From the NCBI GenBank assembly GCA_002205965.3, contig NADL03000040.1, positions 62,001 to 126,000 on the forward strand: 64,000 nucleotides of DNA. The letters are read 5' to 3'. The stretch comes from Kappaphycus alvarezii. Taxonomy: Eukaryota; Rhodophyta; Florideophyceae; Gigartinales; Solieriaceae. Under the pieces are notes generated by a model, which did not search any database, was not told the origin of the DNA, and worked only from the letters and a program-made list of their open reading frames with translations. Of the stretch, positions 13,174 through 23,134 are shown piece by piece. How positions within the stretch are numbered: position 1 is the first letter of the stretch; every line of letters begins with the position of its first letter. The translations under genes were made by a program, and so were the position numbers.

Positions 13174-13209
13174 TTAGCCCTAGAGTTCTTGCGTAATCAC
13201 AAATCAATA

Positions 13210-13605
13210 GGGCAGGAGAATTAAATTTCTTTTCACTAAATTGTATGGCAATAACGCACAACGGTGAAATTTATTTCTGAATTTCTTTAAGGGTAAACTC
13301 ACAATTGTAATAGTTGACTGTACAGCAGAGAGATGTACAATAGTTGACAGTTAGATGTACAGTAGTTCACAATACAGTTCGTACTGTAATGTGGTGTAGT
13401 AGATGTCCACCATGTTGACTGAGCTAGTGTCTTTTCTGTACAGTTCCACGTGTGATATCTTTGCTCCTGTGTTCCGTCCAGTGGATAAGCCGTGTGTAGG
13501 GTTGTGGTTGGCAAGCAGTAATCGTTCGAAAAATAACGAAAACGTGGACCAGACTGACCCCTTCAAAAAAGAACCAAGAGTAAGGTGGGCCACGTCCATC
13601 ACATG
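13210..13605. other. Non-coding right flank of the Harbinger insert
   Basis: This stretch lies between the transposase start and the resumption of gypsy homology. Several short repeats of the type TGTACAGTAGTT and GTACAATAGTTGAC occur at about 13310-13375. The sequence GTAATGTGGTGTAGTAG at 13386 loosely resembles GTAGTAGTGTGGTGCTAG at the left edge (about 9911), but in direct rather than inverted orientation. I could not define a terminal inverted repeat. Confidence 0.35.
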
Positions 13606-13611
13606 ACTCTT

Positions 13612-13790
13612 TTCTCGCTCGAAAAATTCGTCTTGATAACTGACCATCAGAGGGTTGGGACGGTATTTCAAAGGAAAGATGTGCATCACAGCTTGGCTTG
13701 ATAGCTCGGCATTTTTGCAGAATACCTGTTCGAAATTTTTTTATAGACCCGGAAGAAATAATCACCCTGCTGATTACCTATCCCGTTTGA
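13612..13790 (+). pseudogene. RNase H relic, second part (gypsy A)
   Basis: Homology to the gypsy RNase H resumes with EKFVLITDHQ and ends with FFYRPGRNNHPADYLSRL (about 13735-13785), the typical end of this domain. The part belongs to the same element as the segment ending at 9905. Fossil. Confidence 0.8.
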
Positions 13791-14079
13791 TGAATCCAAT
13801 GAATCCGAGTGAAGAAGCTTGCGTAGATATCGTCGGAGTTGTCGAGGTGCAAGTGCCACACTGTAATAAGTACGAACTGGGACTAATAAAAATCCTTGAT
13901 GGACTATAATTGAGAAAAGATGATCTTGAACACAGAATTTGGGTACGCAGGAACCAAAAGGCTTTTACATTGTGGTATGGGAAACTATTCCAACACATCA
14001 AAGCCGATTATCGACTAGTAGCCCCGTTTAAAGAAATAATGAAGATCCTAAGGACTTTTGAAGATGAATTGGGGTATTT

Positions 14080-14700
14080 AGATCTCGAAACAATCAATCA
14101 ATTCTTTACAGAAATATTTCGGTGGGCCATTATGCATAAGGACGTCTACAATTTCGTGAAAAGCTGCAAAAATGTGAGAAATTCACTCCGATTCTAAATT
14201 ACAGGACTACTCTAATCTTCCTAGTTACCAGTCTTTTGAAACCTTCTCAAATCGATTTTGCCGGCCCATTCAAGGAAAAATATTCCGGAAACAAATATCT
14301 TATTACATAATCTGAACATCTTAGTGGTTGTCTTCTAGCAGTTGCAGTTGAGGAGGCCAATGCTGAGGTCGTCCTGAGATTCATCGAAAGAAAAATAGTT
14401 GAACCGTTTGGTCTTCCTAGAAGGATCATCCCTTATAACTCTCTTTGTTTCACTGCAATGTCACCGCTTCGCTTTTTGAAAGAGAAAGAGATTCTGTTCA
14501 AAACTGTTCTCGCTTACGCTCCTATGTCAAAAACGAAAGGGGAAAGAATCTTTGGAACCATCAGACGAGTAATATAGACAACTATGTCGGAGAATGAAAT
14601 CAAATGGGAAGATGCCTCATCAAAGGTTTTATACTGTTATCGCTGAAGCAGGGGAAAGAGTTGACGCTCGCCGTTTGAACGAACGTTAGAAAGGGCTCCA
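14080..14700 (+). pseudogene. Integrase relic (gypsy A)
   Basis: A zinc-binding-type region (about 14095-14190, ending KDVYNFVKSCKNVRNS) is followed by the catalytic core: SQIDFAGPFKEKYSG (about 14245-14290), EPFGLPRRII near 14400, and KGERIFGTIRRVI near 14540. The order fits a Ty3/gypsy integrase. Recognisable homology fades by about 14700; the rest up to about 15200 is probably the integrase tail and 3' untranslated part. No chromodomain was seen. Fossil. Confidence 0.75.
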
Positions 14701-15204
14701 AAATGCTAAACTAAGAAATACAAATAAGTAGTATCGATTATTAGAGTAAAGAAGTAAAAATACTGGCCACAGAAGGTTGAAAATCACGCCGCGCGTTACC
14801 CTAAACAAGAAACGAGGGTGCAGATCATCGGGTCCAAACATTTTCAGTCCGCTCTAGAGTACTTTTTATATGGAAAGGCCATGCGGCAGACCGTGAAGTT
14901 TCCGGCCTTCTAAAACAAGTACTAGAACCGTTGTATTGTCATGGAGGAAAGACACCCACATTACAAGCTCTTTTAAAGCTCAGGGATGAGATCAAGGAGG
15001 GCTATTCATTCAATTAGTCTCGTCCCTGACCACCAAAGGCCTGAAGAAATCCTTTGCACACAGAACTATGTGCGACACGACACATACTCATCTATAACTA
15101 TAGAGTGGTTTCTATTGGAGAGAAAAGAGCCTTGGAATGGATCTCGATTACGCGGGACTATTACGAACTGTCTAAAGAAGCATGCGTTACGGCTGGCCTC
15201 ACAC

Positions 15205-15800
15205 TAGCCCTGTGAGGTCTTCCCCCTGACTATGCCTCCTTTTAAGACTCTCCGCTTCACAGACCCGCCCCCCGTCTCGAATATAGCCATTCTACACTTC
15301 TTATCAGTAAGGGGATGTTTTGGGTGTTCTTACTGTTTTAAGATATATTCGGTTTATCCTAAAGTTTCCATGCAACCAGAATCACACTCAAAAGGATATG
15401 AGAATCGATTTGGTTCTTTAATGTTTGAAAAGTGAGGTTCGGCTATCCCCCGGTGTATGCTAGACGTGTTCAGGATATTGGTTAATGTCACTCGTGTGCC
15501 TAAATGGATTCTTAAAGCCTGTCAGCAATCATGGTATGTCAACGCTGTTTTTTAGAAGTAAGTACGCTCCCAATGGAAATGACCTTTAGTGCGGCCTGTT
15601 GTTGAACGAAAGTGGACCTTTTCCTACAGTTTAGGACCAGGGGTTGGCTGATGAACGATCGTCCTACCTAGATAACCGTGGAGAACGCGTCGCGGTGCCA
15701 CACTCCCAGCATAAACAGTACAATGGTCTGCGAATCATCACATTTACCTTGCCTTTGTTCTTCCTTTTCAACACCAACATCAACAAAAACAACAACACCA
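15205..15800. other. Unassigned stretch
   Basis: I see no recognised coding domain here. The end of gypsy A must lie here or just before, but I found no LTR. From about 15730 an AACA-rich stretch resembles a 5' untranslated leader for the frame that starts at 15810. Confidence 0.4.
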
Positions 15801-15809
15801 TAATCGCCA

Positions 15810-16150
15810 TGTCGCTGCCTAAGTACTTGGCCGTTGTGGCAGCGGCTGCAGTGTACGCCCTGCCCATCTCGCAAGCCAAGCATCTGCAAGTTTCGCTTAG
15901 TGCCATCCGCGACCTTTCAGTCTTTAGCCTCTCCCCCAGTCCGCCTTTCTTTTTTCGTAGGCTCACTTGATCGCCGCCGATACCACCGTCGCTCCGCCCC
16001 CCCCCCCGCAAGGATGCTGAGCGCATTGCTGCCTCAGTCAGCCCAAATCAGACCCTCTACCACCGTACCGGAATCCTGCTTATCCCTCCCCAGGAGATAA
16101 TTTCCATTGGCATTAACCTCTCCTCCAAATCCTGCCAGGCCTTCGGTCCT
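15810..16150 (+). pseudogene. Possible secreted-protein gene fragment, unrecognised
   Basis: From the ATG at 15810 the frame reads MSLPKYLAVVAAAAVYALPI followed by SQAKHL. That is a textbook secretion signal: a lysine, a hydrophobic core, then S-Q-A as a likely cleavage site. After about 37 codons a possible 41-base intron (GT at 15920, pyrimidine tract, AG at 15960) could lead into a proline-coding run of eleven C's (about 15997-16007). The following sequence, in a shifted frame, contains RKDAERIAASVSPNQTLYH and IISIGINLSSKSCQAFG. I do not recognise the protein. It could be the remnant of a host secreted protein, or a LINE first ORF by chance preceded by a hydrophobic run. The homopolymer break suggests a pseudogene or a sequencing error. 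Confidence 0.3.
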
Positions 16151-16379
16151 ACGACCATGTTCAGCTCGCCCTTGGCCACGCTGCCGCTTGCCGTCACCAA
16201 CGAGATACCTTCCCATGTTCTCCTTCCGCACTTCTGCCGATTGACCTACTTGTTCATCCCGAAAACTCCTCTCCTGCTTCTGCCACATTTAACACATCTC
16301 TGCCACTTTCTCCAACCTTCAGGCCACTTTCCGCTCACCTTCTCACGTCTCCGTCGAACTTCACGTTACGAAACGCAAA

Positions 16380-16780
16380 AAGCACTACGTCATTCCTGGG
16401 CAGAGAGATCCGAGCTATGATGAGCCTGGCCGCCTCTAATCCGCCTGGAACCCACTTAAATTACGCCAAGCCCTCCGCAGCGCCCTCGAGGGTTCCCGCC
16501 AGGCCCTGTGCAAGACCGACGCTTCCAACGTCCTCCGCGCCGCAGATCCAATTTTATATTGACCAATAGACGCACTACCACGACTGCAACTGCCACCCTC
16601 CAATAATAACTGTCCAATAACGGGTATACCGTCCAAGAGTAAAACACTCAAACCTTTCCCCGTCCAATACCTGCCACTGCTCCCAAACGGCCCTCAGGCC
16701 CCTCGACGGCCAACTCCCAAGTCTTTCCCCGCCCGATAGACAATGAAAACAGACACCGGGACCGTTTCTCGGCCACGAAG
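16380..16780 (+). mobile_element. LINE fragment, N-terminal side of the reverse transcriptase ORF
   Basis: The segment CCAAGAGTAAAACACTCAAA followed by CCTTTCCCCGTCCA (about 16633-16667) matches a segment at about 28268-28300, just upstream of the LINE reverse transcriptase at 28.4-29.3 kb. Both neighbourhoods are GC-rich with proline- and alanine-rich translations. I infer a truncated piece of the same LINE family. The frame is interrupted and the reverse transcriptase domain is absent. The downstream bases to 16930 show nothing more. Confidence 0.35.
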
Positions 16781-16933
16781 GTCTCCGCTCAACCCTTGAG
16801 TAAGCCCAACCCCCTGCCTAGTACCAGAGCCCACCCTGGGCCATTTCCAAACGCTGCAGCTCCGAAAAATGAAGAAGCATGACCGTGGCGAGTGTGGACA
16901 ATTACATGATGTTCACACCTCATTCTACTTATT

Positions 16934-16955
16934 GGGGGGGGGGATGATAGGGTAG
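16934..16955 (+). other. Polypurine-tract-like G run next to the left LTR
   Basis: A run of ten G's followed by ATGATAGGGTAG abuts the left LTR. The true polypurine tract before the right LTR reads GGGGGAGGGAATAG. A tract of this kind normally precedes a 3' LTR, so its presence on the 5' side is unexpected. Confidence 0.4.
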
Positions 16956-17435
16956 TGTAACAATGTCTCTGTTACACCACTGTGTAATAGAGAGTTATTC
17001 GCTGTCGCTATTCCAATTCTCTATTATTATACAGTGGTGTAAGAGAGAAACTGCATCGTCTTGAATGAATTTAGGAGTTTGATTTTCCTTCAATGTTTTT
17101 ATTGACGTGGAGCCCACATCCGTCGTTTTATTTACGTGATTATATTCTAGATAGTACAATTCTATAGTTACACCTCTACTTTCTATTAAGTTCTACTGAG
17201 CTAACAACGTAATAGATTTTTTAGAGCAGAGCTACATTACTATCTATGTAAAGGGAGCCCATCTGTATTCATGTGGGAATCCAGGTACACTCTATACACC
17301 CTTTGCCCCTAAACTTTCTGAAAACCACTAACATCGTCTCTAATGTTCCTTTAGCAGCGCCCGGGCTGCCTATCTTCTCTGTTTCACGGGTAGCATCTCT
17401 TTCGCCGTTCCGCTGCTTTTTCGCATTCGTCCTGC
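16956..17435 (+). repeat. Left (5') LTR of gypsy B
   Basis: It begins TGTAACAATG and aligns along its length with the right LTR at 22619. Shared landmarks are CTGTTACACCACTGTGTAATAG near the start, TTCTAGATAGTAC in the middle, GGGAATCCAGGTACACTC, and CTGTTTCAC near the end. Alignment fades around 17435, so the exact right edge is uncertain. The LTR carries the element's promoter. Confidence 0.85.
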
Positions 17436-17439
17436 TCTA

Positions 17440-18180
17440 GTTTGAGGTTTCTTACACGTTTTTTGTGGGTTGTTGAATTTTTGTAAAATTTTGCTATCAG
17501 TTTACTGTAAGCAAAATCGCATATACTGTACTGTACTTGTGGGCTACGGTGCCAAGTAAAGGAGAGTACCTGTGGGCTGAAGTGCCAGGTACTCTAAATC
17601 TCATTGTTCCACACAGGTTGCGGTTACTTATTGGAGATCTCAGTAACCGGGAACGTGATGGTGCAGCAAAGGCTTTTTTTTTCTAGTCCATTCTGTACTG
17701 GTAGTGTACAGGTCTTACAAAGCTGCGTCATCTGGTTCAGAATACTTAGAATTGACAGCTGGGCTTAACTAAGTTGTCTTAGTGAAGCCGTGCTTCTGAC
17801 CAAGTCCCCATTTGAGGGTCCCAGTCAGTTTTTTTCTCTACGATTCTATTGGACTTGTTGGCTGCTAGCTAGGTGCACCGACTGGGTCACGGGTTCAGTT
17901 ACCGCTTTAAAGTGTCGACTTGAACTGGACTTGAACTAAGGGCACGTGATCAGAAAAGATACTACTTGGTTTTTGACCATCTTCAGGTCGAATTCAGATG
18001 CTTTCCTTTAGGGTAAGAACACCGCTCGCATTCTACATAGTGGACTAGTGGGGATATTTAACAGATTACTGAGTCACACAGGAGTGTAGGTTTGATCAAA
18101 GCTGCTGGTGAGTCACTCTATCCGCGGGTGGGGAAGCCAACCCGTCGTTCAGGGACGAATCTCTTGTAGATTTCAACTTC
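17440..18180. other. Leader region of gypsy B
   Basis: The leader between the left LTR and gag has no recognised gene. It includes ATACTGTACTGTACTTG (about 17522) and two copies of a GTGGGCT..(C/G)TGCCA(A/G)GTA(A/C) phrase (about 17540 and 17570). I could not identify a tRNA primer binding site. Confidence 0.4.
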
Positions 18181-18186
18181 AAGTGC

Positions 18187-18738
18187 TTGCATTCAAGTTT
18201 AGGTGTTGGAGTAAGGCTTAAAGTAAGAGATTTTTTGAACACGTCTTTCTTCAAACCAAACAAGCCTGTGTTGTTCGATGGGACTCGAGATGCGGTAACG
18301 ATTTGGTTATGGTTGCATTCAGTCGAAAAGTACCTAAGGCTTATTCAGGTGTGTCAGAATGAATTTTTCAGTACCCATTATGCCATCGACTTTGCTTCCA
18401 CTTTTATGACTGGTACTGCGACAAACTGGTGTTACACGCTTGTTTCTGAAAACATTGTCCCGCCGACGTGGAAAGCGTTCAAACTCTTAGTTGAAGCTTA
18501 TTCTGTCCCCCAGAATAGTGTTATCAGAGCCCGTGACAAGCTTTCCAAGCTCCGTCAGAAAAAAAGTGCGGCGGCTTATCTCTCGGAGTTCAGGAATTTG
18601 GTTATCAATATTCCCGGTATAAGTGAGTTGGAAAAACTGGCGCGGTTCTGTGAAGGTCTCAAGGCACAGATTCTGCTGGAGGTCCGTAATTGGAATCAAT
18701 CCAAGTTCAAAGCTGTTACCACTATTGTCTCAACGTAG
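18187..18738 (+). pseudogene. Gag capsid relic (gypsy B)
   Basis: The translation contains FDGTRDAVTIWLWLHSVEKY, then FMTGTATNWCYTLV, and AAYLSEFRNLVINIPGISEL, the standard layout of the Retrotrans_gag capsid domain of Ty3/gypsy elements. A zinc-knuckle-like start (RCFTCHKW, about 18880) follows downstream. The protein would build the virus-like particle. Fossil. Confidence 0.85.
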
Positions 18739-19259
18739 ATGGAGCATTTTACGGAGAATGTTTCTTCACTGGCAGAGGTTCATTTTCGAACAATCGAAAT
18801 GCCTCAGGCCATCACCAATGGAGACACCTAACTTGGAACGTAGTTCCAATGTGCAGCGTCAGAAAGACTTGATGGAGAACCGATGCTTTACGTGCCATAA
18901 GTGGATGTAGACCTTGGAAACACAGAAAAAGGAAACGGAATAAAGGTAACAGGGGTGGTAATCGCATAGCGAACAATACACAGGCAGGACACAGTAATGA
19001 TTTGAATGGCTTTGACTCGGAAACTAGTTGGTCCACCACTTGTGAACACTCAGGTGAGACCAGTAGTGAGTGTGAAAATGTCCCAATGAGCAGAGTGAAA
19101 CTGTTGTGGACATCACCGGAGCTAAATTCTCAGAGGACAGGGAAAAGTCGAGAATCTCCGAAGCCGAGTCTAATGGAATCACGTCTAGTCATGATGACAG
19201 CATCCCCACTGATGGACCTATACCAGTGGAGCCTTTGTTAGTACTTGAAGTAGACTGAA

Positions 19260-19630
19260 TGGAATAGCAGTCAAAGTACTAAAGGACGATGGATGCAATA
19301 CAAACGTGGTTTCAGCCGAGTTCCTGAAGCGAAATAGGAACTTGTTTGAGATTCTGCGAGTCATTGTTTGCCATTCACAGAAGGAGTTACTGAGGAAGTA
19401 TCTGAGATCATTTCCAACGGAACTATTAAGTTAGGCGAACATACATATACTTCTAGTTGGGCTGTGTCCCAAACCAGGTATGATGTTCTGTTGGAATGCC
19501 GTGGCATGTTGCCCAAATCCACGTGTCGACTATCGGAAACGATTGTGATGGTGAAAGATGCTTCCATTCCAGTGATTGATCCGATGACGAAAACCGTATT
19601 GATGTGTCCAATTTGGGATGAAGAAATTTA
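19260..19630 (+). pseudogene. Protease-region relic (gypsy B)
   Basis: The sequence from about 19262 (AVKVLKDDGCNTNVVSAEFL) through SQTRYDVLLECRGMLPKS (about 19468-19520) fits the retropepsin region between gag and reverse transcriptase of chromovirus-type gypsy elements. It is recognised mainly by position and general pattern. Fossil. Confidence 0.5.
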
Positions 19631-19639
19631 GACGAATGC

Positions 19640-20700
19640 TGAGGCATGGGGGTGACTTCGAAGTATTTCAGTTACTTGAAGTTCACAGTATGAGAGGAGT
19701 GACAGATTCAAAGTTCGATGGAAGACTGAGCAGATTACTGGATAATTTCAAAGAGGTCTTTCAGGATGAATTGCCAAGAGGGCTTCCTCCGATTCGATCA
19801 GTTGATCATGAGATCAAAGTGGAGGAAGGAGCAAAGGCACCTCATCGACCTTTATTCCAGTTGTCTCCATCCGAACTTAGGGCAGCAAAAGAGTAGTCGA
19901 GTCTCTTTAGGAAAGGAATCAGGTCCAGTAAATCACCATATAGCACCACTTTTCTTTGTGAAAGAAAGGATGGAAAACTTAGAGGTGTTGTCGATTATCG
20001 CGCTTTGAATCGCATCACCAAAAAGAATAATGCTCCACTCCCTCGTTCTGATGAAATGTTCGATCGACTTGGAGATGCGAGATTTTTCTCCAAGCTTGAT
20101 CTGAAAAGGGATTCATCAGATAAGGGTGAAACCGAGGACATCGAAAAGACTGCGTTCAATACAAAGTATGGGCAATTTGAATATCTTGTTATGCAATGGG
20201 ACTTTGCAACGCTCCTGCTACGTTCCAAACTTTGATGAACCAGATCTTCTATGATTGCATCGATGTCTTCTTGGTTGTCTATATATGATCTTCTTATATT
20301 CAGTAAGAATGAGGAGAACATTACGAACATCTGGAAATTGTATTAAGAGACTTAAGGACACAAGCTGTACATCTCTCCGAAGAAATGCTCTTTCTTTCAG
20401 ACTGAGCTGGATTTTTGGGTTTAATAGTCGGGAAGGACGGCATTCGTGTCAATCCTGAGAAGGTCGAAGTCTACAAACTTGGCCGAAACCTGAATCTCTA
20501 ACGGAGTTGAGAAGTTTCTTAGGTCTAATACAGTTTTTCCGTAGTTCATTCCGAAGTTTCTGCAATTGCTGCACCTCTCACAGATCTGACAAAGAAAGGT
20601 CGAGGTATAGGGAAATGGAATCAAGTGTGATGCTTTCCAGAAGCTAAAGGAAGCGATGACATTGGCTCCAATCTTAGTTCGCTCCTAATTGGAAAAAGCC
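19640..20700 (+). pseudogene. Reverse transcriptase relic (gypsy B)
   Basis: Fingers and palm landmarks are visible: LLDNFKEVFQDELPRGLPP (about 19737), then VDHEIKVEEGAKAPHRPL, then VDYRALNRITKKNNAPLPR (about 19990-20047), FFSKLDL and FNTKYGQFEYLVMQWDF (about 20155-20205). The catalytic-loop region and connection domain follow to about 20700. The pattern is that of Ty3/gypsy reverse transcriptase, which copies element RNA into DNA. Fossil, interrupted. Confidence 0.85.
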
Positions 20701-21000
20701 ATTTCGTGGTCATGTAGATGCTTCACAGCTTGCTGTCTGGAACTCTAACACAGTTGGATGAGAATGAGGGATCGTGTAATTTCTTTCTATTCAAAGAAAC
20801 TTTCACCAACTGAGTCGGACTACACTGCAAATGACAGAGAGCTTCTGGCTTTGATTAATTTTCTGGGAAGATTCAGGTGCTATCTTGAAGGTTCTGAGTT
20901 TGAGATTTTCACAGACAACCAGGTGCTTAAGAGCTTCTTCACAAAACCGAAACTGAGTCGGAAAAAGCACGTTGGTTGGAAACTCTCGGTAACTTCGGAA
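20690..21000 (+). pseudogene. RNase H relic (gypsy B)
   Basis: The translation includes VISFYSKKLSPTESDYTAND followed by RELLALINFLGRFRCYLEG and FEIFTDNQVLKSFF, the standard Ty3/gypsy RNase H core. The domain removes the RNA strand from the RNA:DNA hybrid. Fossil. Confidence 0.85.
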
Positions 21001-21019
21001 TCTTTCCCATCACACTGAA

Positions 21020-22010
21020 GTGGTTCAAGACGCATTATCCGAGCTCCGCACGTCGAGAGGAGACGTGGTCTCAGTGAATGACGTTGAAGTTCCCTACCTT
21101 GATGTTGATCAGATCATTCCTCGGTATGATGACGACCAGTTCTTTGGTCCAGTGGTAAAAGCCATGGAAGGAGAGTGGCCAGAGGATATGGTTCAGAAGC
21201 AGAAACTTGAAAGAATTCTGCCAATGTTCCGAAAAGATGGTTCGAGGCTGTTTTACAATGGAAAGTTGTGCGTACCAAGAAGGTCAGTTTCGGATATTTT
21301 GCAAATTGCTCACGACTCGAAAGTTGGTGGACATTTTAAATTTGCGAAACAACTGTCCAGATGATAACTTCCATTGGAAACATAAGAGCCGGGATGTTCG
21401 AAAGTATTGTGAAGGATGTCTCACGTGTCAGCAGTATAAGGACTCTAATCAAAAAAGTTGACTGATCCAATGTCACTGGAATTGCCTGACCGCAGATGGG
21501 GATCATTAGCTACAGATTTCATTGTGAGGCTACCCTGACGAGGAGCGGTCATGATGCGATCACGACTTGGGTTGATCGACTTACTCGTCGAGTCCATTTT
21601 CTGAAATCTAAAACATCAGATACTGCTGAGGAACACTCGAGACTTCTTCGCGAACATATTCAAGAACCACGGGTTGCCGATGATGTGACCTCAGATAGGG
21701 ACAGCAAGTTCATTTCAAAGTTTTGGAAGACACTGATGAATCTTTGTGGGGTGAAATTAAGAATGTCTACAAGTAGACACCCACAAACAGATGGCTTCTG
21801 AGATTATGAATAGGATGATCGAGAACTATCTCCGTTGCTATTGCTCGTATCATCAGGATGACTGGGATGAACTGCTTCCTTCTGCAGAATTTGCATACAA
21901 CTCGGCTGTGAGCGATGATCTGGGTATGTCACCATTTGAGCTGGACTTGGGATGGACACCTAAATCGCCATTGGACTTCTTGGCTAGCAGCAGCATACCT
22001 CTTCAAGTTT
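21020..22010 (+). pseudogene. Integrase relic (gypsy B)
   Basis: An N-terminal tether leads to a zinc-binding region ending VRKYCEGCLTCQQYKDSN (about 21398-21450). The catalytic core includes AITTWVDRLTRRVHFLKSK (about 21558), TSDRDSKFISKFWKTL (about 21690) and MNRMIENYLRCY (about 21810). The downstream part, WDELLPSAEFAYNSAV, is typical of Ty3/gypsy integrases. The enzyme inserts the DNA copy into the genome. Fossil. Confidence 0.9.
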
Positions 22011-22329
22011 GGACGACTTTCGTGCCAAGCTCAAGGTTTCTCTTGAGGATGCGCAATTTGCCTACAAAGTGGCAAAAGCTCGGCAAGCTGCATATGCTTC
22101 AAGGCGATACAAGGTTCCAGATTAAAGTCGGTTCAAAGCTTGGATCAATCGTTCGTTGTTTACGATGTTTATTCTAGGTCCAGGATTCTAAAAGCTTTGC
22201 GCGCAGATTGGGCCATTCGTGGTTAAGGAGCTAATTGTAAGAATTCTGTTCGACTGGATCTCCCTGCTCATTTTTCCATCCAGTCATTCATATCATTCAC
22301 ACCACACCACATTTGGAGCAGCTGATGAC

Positions 22330-22450
22330 ATTGCTTTACCCATTCCTCGTGCACCTGCACCGCTTGAGCTGCCTGATGGACCAGAACAGGAAGTTGAGGT
22401 TATCTTGGATCACAAAAAGGTTGGACGCGGTTTCAAGTTCTTGTTTTGAT
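22330..22450 (+). pseudogene. Short chromodomain at the pol end (gypsy B)
   Basis: The phrase PEQEVEVILDHKKVGRGFKF matches the first strand-rich half of a chromodomain, which in chromoviruses directs integration to particular chromatin. It sits after the integrase and about 170 bases before the 3' LTR, the position expected in this group. Only the first half is recognisable. Fossil. Confidence 0.6.
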
Positions 22451-22602
22451 GCGTGGTGTGCACGTCATGAGGGGAGTGTCAACAACAAAGGACTTTGTTG
22501 ATGTTACGTAAGACGAATCTGCTGTAGTAAAGAATGCTTTCCAAGATTATATTCGGAAACATAATATACTCCCGCAGTATCATTGACGAGGACGTCAATA
22601 GT

Positions 22603-22618
22603 CCGGGGGAGGGAATAG
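22603..22618 (+). other. Polypurine tract (gypsy B)
   Basis: A purine-rich run, CCGGGGGAGGGAATAG, ends directly at the first base of the right LTR. Such a tract primes second-strand DNA synthesis in LTR retrotransposons. Confidence 0.8.
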
Positions 22619-23130
22619 TGTAAAAATGTATCTGTTACACCACTGTGTAATAGAGACTTGTTCGCTGTCGCTATTCCGATTCTCTATTACACATTGGAGT
22701 AGCAGAGAAAATACATCACTCTTGTAAGAATCTAGAAGCGGTTTGTAATCGGGTAGCGGTTTGATTGCTGAATATTTATTTTCTCTACATTATTTTTATT
22801 TAACTTGGAGCCCCATTTCATCGTCTTGTTTCCTTAGTTATGTTCTAGATAGTACTATTTTTTAGTTACGCCTCTACTTTGTAGTGATTTCTACTGAGCT
22901 GGGACAACTTTGAGAGTTGTTTAGAAGAGCTGCCGTACTGTCTATAAAAGCGGGCTCATCTGGATTCTTATGGGAATCCAGGTACACTCCAAGGAACCTT
23001 GGCCCCCAACTTTGAGAATACGACCACCATCTCAACTACTCCTTTAGCAGCACCCAGGCTGTCTCCCTTCTGTTTCACATCACATCGACTTTTTGGAAGA
23101 CTTCTGCTGATGCTAGCATTCGACAGCAAT
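22619..23130 (+). repeat. Right (3') LTR of gypsy B
   Basis: It starts TGTAAAAATG and aligns with the left LTR at 16956. It carries a TATA-like CTATAAAAGCGG at about 22940, the likely transcription start region in LTR logic. The right edge is uncertain (about 23080-23140). Confidence 0.85.
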
Positions 23131-23134
23131 GAGT

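Larger units (their letters stand above)
9905..13600. mobile_element. PIF/Harbinger DNA transposon, copy 2, nested in gypsy A
   Basis: The gypsy RNase H frame breaks off after DRVYI at about 9905 and picks up at EKFVLITDHQ at about 13612, so the roughly 3.7 kb between them is an insertion. Inside lie two convergent genes: a plus-strand Myb/SANT-like protein (10752-11684) and a minus-strand DDE transposase (12057-13173). This two-gene layout is that of PIF/Harbinger elements. The exact ends, terminal inverted repeats and the usual 3-bp target duplication could not be fixed by eye. The left 650 and right 400 bases are non-coding. The insertion is younger than the gypsy copy it interrupts. Confidence 0.8.
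6960..15200 (+). mobile_element. Ty3/gypsy LTR retrotransposon A, old and broken, split by a nested DNA transposon
   Basis: Parts lie in the order of a Ty3/gypsy element: gag with two zinc knuckles (about 7000-7916), protease (about 7960-8043), reverse transcriptase (about 8930-9460), connection and RNase H start (9494-9905), then, beyond a foreign insert, RNase H end (13612-13790), integrase zinc-binding region (about 14080-14200) and integrase core (about 14230-14700). The insert at 9905-13600 is a Harbinger transposon. I found no LTRs or chromodomain, so the outer limits are approximate. The coding region is interrupted many times and the element looks old. Confidence 0.85.
16956..23130 (+). 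mobile_element. Ty3/gypsy LTR retrotransposon B (chromovirus-like), old and broken, both LTRs present
   Basis: Two direct LTRs (about 16956-17435 and 22619-23130) enclose a complete-looking part list: gag (18187-18738), a zinc-knuckle region (about 18880), protease (about 19260-19630), reverse transcriptase (about 19760-20460), RNase H (about 20690-20990), integrase (about 21280-22010) and a short chromodomain (about 22370-22450). A polypurine tract sits directly before the 3' LTR. The chromodomain after the integrase places it in the chromovirus branch of Ty3/gypsy. The LTRs differ by many substitutions and indels and the coding region has numerous breaks, so the insertion is old. Confidence 0.9.

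Noticed and set aside
15664-16026. A 120-codon minus-strand frame
   Set aside because: It is antisense to the signal-peptide-bearing plus-strand frame and has no recognisable features.
16956-23130. Repeat-induced point mutation as the cause of decay of gypsy B
   Set aside because: The differences between the two LTRs include many transversions and indels and are not dominated by C-to-T changes, so ordinary age explains them better. A dinucleotide count would be needed to exclude it.
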